A model generated the notes under the pieces. That model was not told where the DNA came from. It ran no database searches and was given only the letters and a program-made list of their open reading frames with translations. This document shows, one piece after another, positions 4,898 through 8,229 of a DNA stretch of 8,229 bases. The first letter of the stretch is position 1. Each line of letters begins with the position of its first letter. The DNA is taken from assembly GCA_964448055.1 (NCBI GenBank), contig CAYUVB010000058.1, forward strand, positions 1 to 8,229. Reading direction: 5' to 3'. This DNA is from WANQ01 sp964448055. GTDB lineage: Archaea; Thermoproteota; Thermoprotei_A; Sulfolobales; WANQ01. A program made the position numbers and the translations under genes.

Positions 4898-6121
4898 GTG
4901 ATAAGAAAGGCTGTCGTCCGTGTTAGAGATGATTTATGTAGGAGTTGTAGGTTTTGTGCTGAGGTGAATGTCTGCCATAGTCCTGGTAACTGTATTGGCT
5001 GTCTTTCATGTTACTATGCTTGTCCTTATATGGCTAGGGTTGTAGAGTACGTTTATATTGAGGCTGAAGAAGTAACAGTCTATGTTGATGATGTACCCTA
5101 TCGTGTTCCTAACAGAGTATCTATTGCTAGAGCATTAGAGTATATTGGTTTCCGATTCGGTGAGCCTGGTTCTAAGAAGCCTTCTATTGCATGTGGTACT
5201 GGCGGTTGCTGGGCGTGCGCCCTAATAGTTGATGGTTCTCTTCAGAGAACTTGTATTGAGCCAGTACGCGATGGGCTGCGCATTGAAACCGATGTAGAGA
5301 GGGTGGAGCCTAGGAGAATTGTTCATGGACCCTCACCACATGTTGTTGGAGGTAAGGCCACCCCTTGGTGGCAGGTTGACTATGAAAGCTATGTTGAAGC
5401 AGCTATATGGGTTGCTGGCTGTAATCTTAGGTGTCCTCAGTGCCAGAACTATCATGTAACATACGATAATGTTTCTCCAGCACTAACTCCTAAAGAGGCG
5501 GCAGAGGCCGTAGCATTATGTCATAGAATGTATAATACACGTGGGGTAGCTATTAGTGGTGGAGAACCAACTCTTAATCGTCGATGGCTAGTAGAGTTCT
5601 TCAAAGAAGTAACTAGGCGTGTAAACCCTAAGGTGAGACGCCACCTAGATAGTAATGGTACACTACTTAAACCGGACTACATAGACGAACTAGTAGAAGC
5701 AGGCTGCAACAATATAGGTGTTGAACCAAAGTGTGTAAACATTGATACATATATGAGGATAACAGGTATAAGAGATAGAGACTTAGCTAGTAAATACCTT
5801 GAAACTGCATGGAAAGCAATAGAATATATAAACGAATACTACGGTGATAAAGTATACCTTGGAGTAGGTCTCGTATACAATAAGGAACTGGTTTCACTAG
5901 ACGAAATAGCTGAAGCGGGAAGAAGAATAGCGAGCATAAACCCGAAGATACAAGTAACGGTACTTGACTACTTTCCAGCATTCCGTAGGAGACATCTAAG
6001 GAGACCAAATGTAAATGAAATGCTCCAAGTAAAAAGGACACTAGAAGAACAAGGACTACAAACAGTAATAGTACAAACAGTAATAGGACACATAGGACCA
6101 GGAGACAATAAAAGACCGTAA
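4898..6121 (+). CDS. Radical SAM protein with N-terminal 2[4Fe-4S] ferredoxin and [2Fe-2S] domains
   Basis: An intact 407-residue protein with three redox modules. (1) Residues 11-45: an eight-cysteine ferredoxin pattern, Cys14, 17, 20, 26, 32, 35, 38 and 42-Pro, enough for two [4Fe-4S] clusters. (2) Residues 57-130: a Fer2_4-like [2Fe-2S] domain with Cys99-x4-Cys104-x2-Cys107-x11-Cys119 (CGTGGCWAC), like the small domains of sarcosine oxidase and sulfide dehydrogenase. (3) Residues 165-400: a radical SAM core with Cys175-x3-Cys179-x2-Cys182 (CNLRCPQC) and SGGEPT at 220-225, closest in style to pyruvate-formate-lyase activase or AmmeMemoRadiSam-type proteins. The extra clusters may pass electrons to the SAM cluster or serve a second redox step. 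The substrate is unknown and no glycyl-radical enzyme or partner gene is in the window. Third codon positions switch from T-rich to A-rich along the gene. Cytoplasmic; no signal peptide. Confidence 0.9.
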   Translation: MIRKAVVRVRDDLCRSCRFCAEVNVCHSPGNCIGCLSCYYACPYMARVVEYVYIEAEEVTVYVDDVPYRVPNRVSIARALEYIGFRFGEPGSKKPSIACGTGGCWACALIVDGSLQRTCIEPVRDGLRIETDVERVEPRRIVHGPSPHVVGGKATPWWQVDYESYVEAAIWVAGCNLRCPQCQNYHVTYDNVSPALTPKEAAEAVALCHRMYNTRGVAISGGEPTLNRRWLVEFFKEVTRRVNPKVRRHLDSNGTLLKPDYIDELVEAGCNNIGVEPKCVNIDTYMRITGIRDRDLASKYLETAWKAIEYINEYYGDKVYLGVGLVYNKELVSLDEIAEAGRRIASINPKIQVTVLDYFPAFRRRHLRRPNVNEMLQVKRTLEEQGLQTVIVQTVIGHIGPGDNKRP

Positions 6122-6172
6122 GCAAGTAATAGAAGTATCCGAATGCTATGTTTGTTTTAAGCGAATTTTTAG

Positions 6173-6442
6173 CCAAGTCTTGACAAAATAATTGGAACCG
6201 TAAGTTTAAGGTCTGGCGAGAAAAGCCCATTAGCAGAAGAGATTAAGAATTAAAACGTAATAGTTAACGAATGTAGGTGGAGAGTCTTCATCATCTAATA
6301 AGAATTAATGTAGAGAACTCGTTAAAGTACTAAAACCTAGAATAACCCATATAGGAAAATAGAATACTATGAGTTCTTCAAAATAAGTAAAAGAATGGCA
6401 GCCTCATATGTTTCTCTCTACTGTCCAGGCTACTCTCAGTAA
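6173..6442 (+). pseudogene. Decayed gene downstream of the radical SAM gene
   Basis: Read across two frame changes, this gives protein-like text: SLRSGEKSPLAEEIKN, NVIVNECRWRVFII and ELM in the first frame, with stops at 6251, 6296, 6299 and 6311. Then come RELVKVLKPRITHIGK (6312-6359) and EYYEFFKISKRMAASYVSLY (6362-6421), running on to TAA 6440-6442. Each switch is one base or so. The charged, soluble composition and absence of a start fit an old pseudogene of about 90 codons surviving. Family not recognised. No parent gene can be verified without a search, so this rests on reading quality alone. Confidence 0.4.
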
Positions 6443-6443
6443 T

Positions 6444-6462
6444 CTAGGTAAAATACCCTAGG
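6444..6462. repeat. Small imperfect inverted repeat
   Basis: CTAGGTA and TACCCTAG flank a short AAA centre, forming an imperfect stem with one bulged base. It sits between plus-strand debris and a minus-strand remnant. It could be a weak hairpin or chance. Confidence 0.25.
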
Positions 6463-6535
6463 CTCTTGTTGGTTTTAAGGTAGTTTCATATACTATGTCT
6501 AATTCCTTGACATCTAGTTTTATCAAATCAAATTC
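6458..6535 (-). pseudogene. Short minus-strand coding-like remnant
   Basis: Between two TAG codons (6536-6538 and 6458-6460) the minus strand reads EFDLIKLDVKELDIVYETT then LKPTRA. The alternating hydrophobic and charged pattern is typical of a real strand-helix segment. The same frame upstream of the TAG continues NRLRII, so the TAG may replace a sense codon. There is no start codon and no recognised family. Confidence 0.25.
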
Positions 6536-6538
6536 CTA

Positions 6539-6837
6539 TATGATTCTTAGTCTATTTGTTGTTTGGTTTGGTTTTCTCGGCTACTTATTGTTGACTGGGC
6601 TTCTCAGAGATTTTATCGTTGTGGAATCCTAATATCATGTTATAGGTGGCTTGGAATGAAAACATGGTATCAAGTACTAAGGGAAAACAATACGAATAAT
6701 ATGGGTGTAAAAGATAAGATACTAGATAACCATATGGTATTGTTAATGACTATAAGGATATAGTATATCTTTTTCCTAGTCGTTTCTCATAGTGAATAGG
6801 TTAGGTGGTGTAAATTTTTGAATTCTGGACTGGGGTA
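6539..6837. other. Stretch without a supported gene
   Basis: The longest open frame (6563-6763, +) starts with TTG, has no ribosome site, and has low-quality composition (many Trp, Tyr, Cys, Asn). Minus-strand frames have stops throughout. I see no RNA gene and no repeat. Confidence 0.4.
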
Positions 6838-6849
6838 AGGTTAAAAATA
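6838..6849 (+). promoter_or_regulatory. TATA-like element for the 6888-7148 gene
   Basis: AGGTTAAAAATA, a purine-led BRE-like start followed by an A/T TATA box, lies about 43 nt before ATG 6888. This gives a predicted leader of about 18 nt containing a GAGAG run. Pattern match only. Confidence 0.45.
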
Positions 6850-6887
6850 CGTTCATTAAGTTTAACCAATAATATTGTGAGAGAAAG

Positions 6888-7148
6888 ATGGTGGAAGTAA
6901 AAGAACTCGAGATAGGAGATGTAGAATTCTATGTAAAGGAGTACAAGGGGAGAGGACTATATCTATGTGGGTATAGGTATGGAAACGTTGAGGTTAGGCT
7001 ACGTAAATGCAAGAGGATAAACCCGAGAGATACTGAGCTAGATATAATACTATCAATACTACTCTGTATGGGAAAGGTAGAAGAAATAGTAGAATTATTC
7101 CGAACGGCAGGGTATAGTATGAGAATAGAGGACTACTCGATATTCTAG
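6888..7148 (+). CDS. Small unknown protein, 86 residues
   Basis: An intact small gene with promoter-like sequence upstream and normal codon choice for the window (AGA/AGG, ATA, GAA). The N-terminal half looks like beta strands with alternating charged and hydrophobic residues (MVEVKELEIGDVEFYVKEY, VEVRLRKCKR). The C-terminal half has a helix (LDIILSILLCMGKVEEIVEL). Three cysteines (27, 41, 62) do not form a metal-binding motif. No membrane helix or signal peptide. Not recognised. It could be a small regulator or a conserved archaeal protein of unknown role. It is the only clearly intact gene in about 1.5 kb of debris, which suggests selection keeps it. Confidence 0.65.
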   Translation: MVEVKELEIGDVEFYVKEYKGRGLYLCGYRYGNVEVRLRKCKRINPRDTELDIILSILLCMGKVEEIVELFRTAGYSMRIEDYSIF

Positions 7149-7227
7149 GCTACCCCATGGAAGAAACAAGGAATCTTATATATGATAACTCCTGCCTCCG
7201 TGTGTCAATGAACATACCCATACTTAG

Positions 7228-7485
7228 CTTAAGAAACATACATATTACAAGCAAACTCCATTTGCCTCTGGCTCCGTTATTGTATGGGTACGGGTTATTG
7301 TCTTAACGAGTGTATTTGCTATTGTTACAATACTTAGACTAGTAGTCACGATGATGGGATAGAAGGTTGTAGCACACCTCGTGGAAGGTGAAAGGAACAT
7401 AAGTTAAGCTGGAATAGTAATTAGGCCAACAATTAGTAGAGTCAATTTTATGATAACCAGGTTACGTGTCATATATAATCGCTAA
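7228..7485 (+). pseudogene. Possible remnant of a membrane protein
   Basis: One plus-strand frame after TAG 7225-7227 reads a lysine-rich lead (KKHTYYKQ), a hydrophobic stretch (VIVWVRVIVLTSVFAIV), then KVVAHLVEGERNIS and GIVIRPTISRVNFMI. It has only a TAG and a TAA inside about 85 codons. No start codon or ribosome site. It could be a decayed single-helix protein or chance. Confidence 0.2.
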
Positions 7486-7514
7486 TAAGAAGAATAAGTA
7501 TTAAATATACTTAA

Positions 7515-7625
7515 CAACTACTGTCAAAACGTGTTCAATACAAAGGAGTAGATATTCGAGAAGACATTTATACTAAACCTACGAATATTCTTAAAGATAA
7601 ATTCTTGGAAGACAAAATATTCTAA
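7515..7625 (+). pseudogene. Short coding-like tail before the acetyltransferase
   Basis: A frame after TAA 7512-7514 reads VQYKGVDIREDIYTKPTN then ILKDKFLEDKIF and stops at TAA 7623-7625. It is strongly charged and helix-like, but has no ATG, GTG or TTG start at its head. It may be the C-terminal end of a lost gene. It converges on the minus-strand acetyltransferase. Confidence 0.2.
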
Positions 7626-7648
7626 TCATGTATGTTATCTCATGCAAG

Positions 7649-8229
7649 CTATGTTTTAAGGTATAGTCTTAGCCATGGCTTATAACAAATCTTATTCCAT
7701 GTTTTCCATGGTGTTCTAAGCTCTAACTCTTGTAGCCTATTCATCAATTGTTGAATAGATGTCTGAGTAGGTTTTATGAATATTAAGTCGTCTTCGTGTG
7801 CGCATGCAGTCTGTATTAACGTGTATGTATTTTCATAACCTATTTCCTCTGCCAACTCCTCCCACGTATATTCATGGTATTGTAGACATGTAAACATCTT
7901 TCTTGCGGGCTTGTTATCCAATGTTGACGTTGCTATTAGTGCCTCTACTTGATTTTCGTGTAAATATTCAGTTGAAGCTATTAACATTTTGGCTACATGC
8001 TTGTGTTGATATTGGGGTTTTACAGCTATATAGTAATGTATTAAGATCTTAATCCCTGGATTAACAATATAATACACCTCTATTGCTATTGGTTCCCTAT
8101 TCAGATATGTTATTAGTGCTCTTGCTATCCCTGTTTCTAATGCTATTCTTGCATAATACGCATGATATGAACCCATGGTTTCTTCTATGATTTCTTCCAC
8201 TATCCCTACAGCTTTCCTTCCTTGAGGTA
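7649..8229 (-). CDS. GNAT-family N-acetyltransferase, probably 5'-partial at the window edge
   Basis: Predicted to move an acetyl group from acetyl-CoA to an amine; substrate unknown. Numbered from GTG 8200, the GNAT core is at about residues 20-108: strand IHYYIAV (54-60), motif A region KPQYQHKHVAKMLIAS (61-76), and motif B ATSTLDNKPARKMF (90-103) with the typical Asn96. The usual Q/R-x-x-G-x-G/A loop reads QHKHVA, so the first glycine is His; this may weaken pyrophosphate binding. A C-terminal extension of about 45 residues ends in a Trp-rich tail (TPWKTWNK, KPWLRLY). The frame stays open past GTG 8200 to the edge (PQGRKAVGI) with a coding look, so the true start is probably outside the window. 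GTG 8200 (183 residues) is the fallback start. Confidence 0.75.
   Translation of the reverse strand, partial: PQGRKAVGIVEEIIEETMGSYHAYYARIALETGIARALITYLNREPIAIEVYYIVNPGIKILIHYYIAVKPQYQHKHVAKMLIASTEYLHENQVEALIATSTLDNKPARKMFTCLQYHEYTWEELAEEIGYENTYTLIQTACAHEDDLIFIKPTQTSIQQLMNRLQELELRTPWKTWNKICYKPWLRLYLKT

Noticed and set aside
5787..6230. 147-codon minus-strand frame rich in Leu and Val
   Set aside because: Antisense shadow of the A-rich 3' half of the radical SAM gene; its composition follows from that bias.
6563..6763. 66-codon plus-strand frame
   Set aside because: TTG start, no ribosome site, unusual amino-acid content and no motif; surrounded by debris.
1..8229. CRISPR arrays, tRNA or rRNA genes, insertion-sequence ends, toxin-antitoxin pairs
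   Set aside because: I saw no regularly spaced repeats, no cloverleaf with a TTCGAAT-type arm, no long terminal inverted repeats and no transposase motif on either strand.

Overview
The window is A+T-rich archaeal DNA, most likely from a hyperthermophilic crenarchaeon of the Desulfurococcales type. This is an inference from AGA/AGG and ATA codon preference, GTG starts, GGTG-type Shine-Dalgarno sites, TATA-like elements close to start codons, and archaeal-type families (NucS-like nuclease, ArsB/NhaD permease, an Fe-S-rich radical SAM protein). No sequence search could be run.

Layout. 94-561 (-) is a stand-alone NucS/EndoMS-type nuclease domain, with a short coding-like remnant just upstream (558-683, -). 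713-1189 (+) reads as one conserved-looking unknown protein broken over three frames. 1222-2294 (+) is an ArsB/NhaD-type permease: the body is open from 1296, but its first membrane helix lies in another frame and has no normal start codon. 2369-3349 (-) is an unknown membrane-anchored surface protein. 3499-3830 (-) is a decayed phosphoribosyltransferase. 4168-4768 (+) is a six-helix membrane protein split by a frameshift in a T6 run. 4898-6121 (+) is an intact radical SAM protein with two extra Fe-S domains. 6122-6887 holds coding debris. 6888-7148 (+) is a small unknown gene, 7149-7648 is weak debris, and 7649 to the right edge (-) is a GNAT acetyltransferase that probably runs off the window.

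There is no convincing operon linking these genes; strands alternate. The dominant theme is gene breakage: at least four genes (unknown 713-1189, permease, phosphoribosyltransferase, six-helix protein) need frame changes to make a whole protein, and other stretches look like older remnants. Either this is a decaying accessory region or the sequence carries indel errors; the phosphoribosyltransferase, with several lesions and altered motif residues, favours real decay at least there. The best candidate for new biochemistry is the radical SAM protein, predicted to carry four Fe-S clusters on one chain. It also shows a strong change from T-ending to A-ending codons along its length. I do not see a multi-gene defence or mobile system, CRISPR array, tRNA or rRNA.
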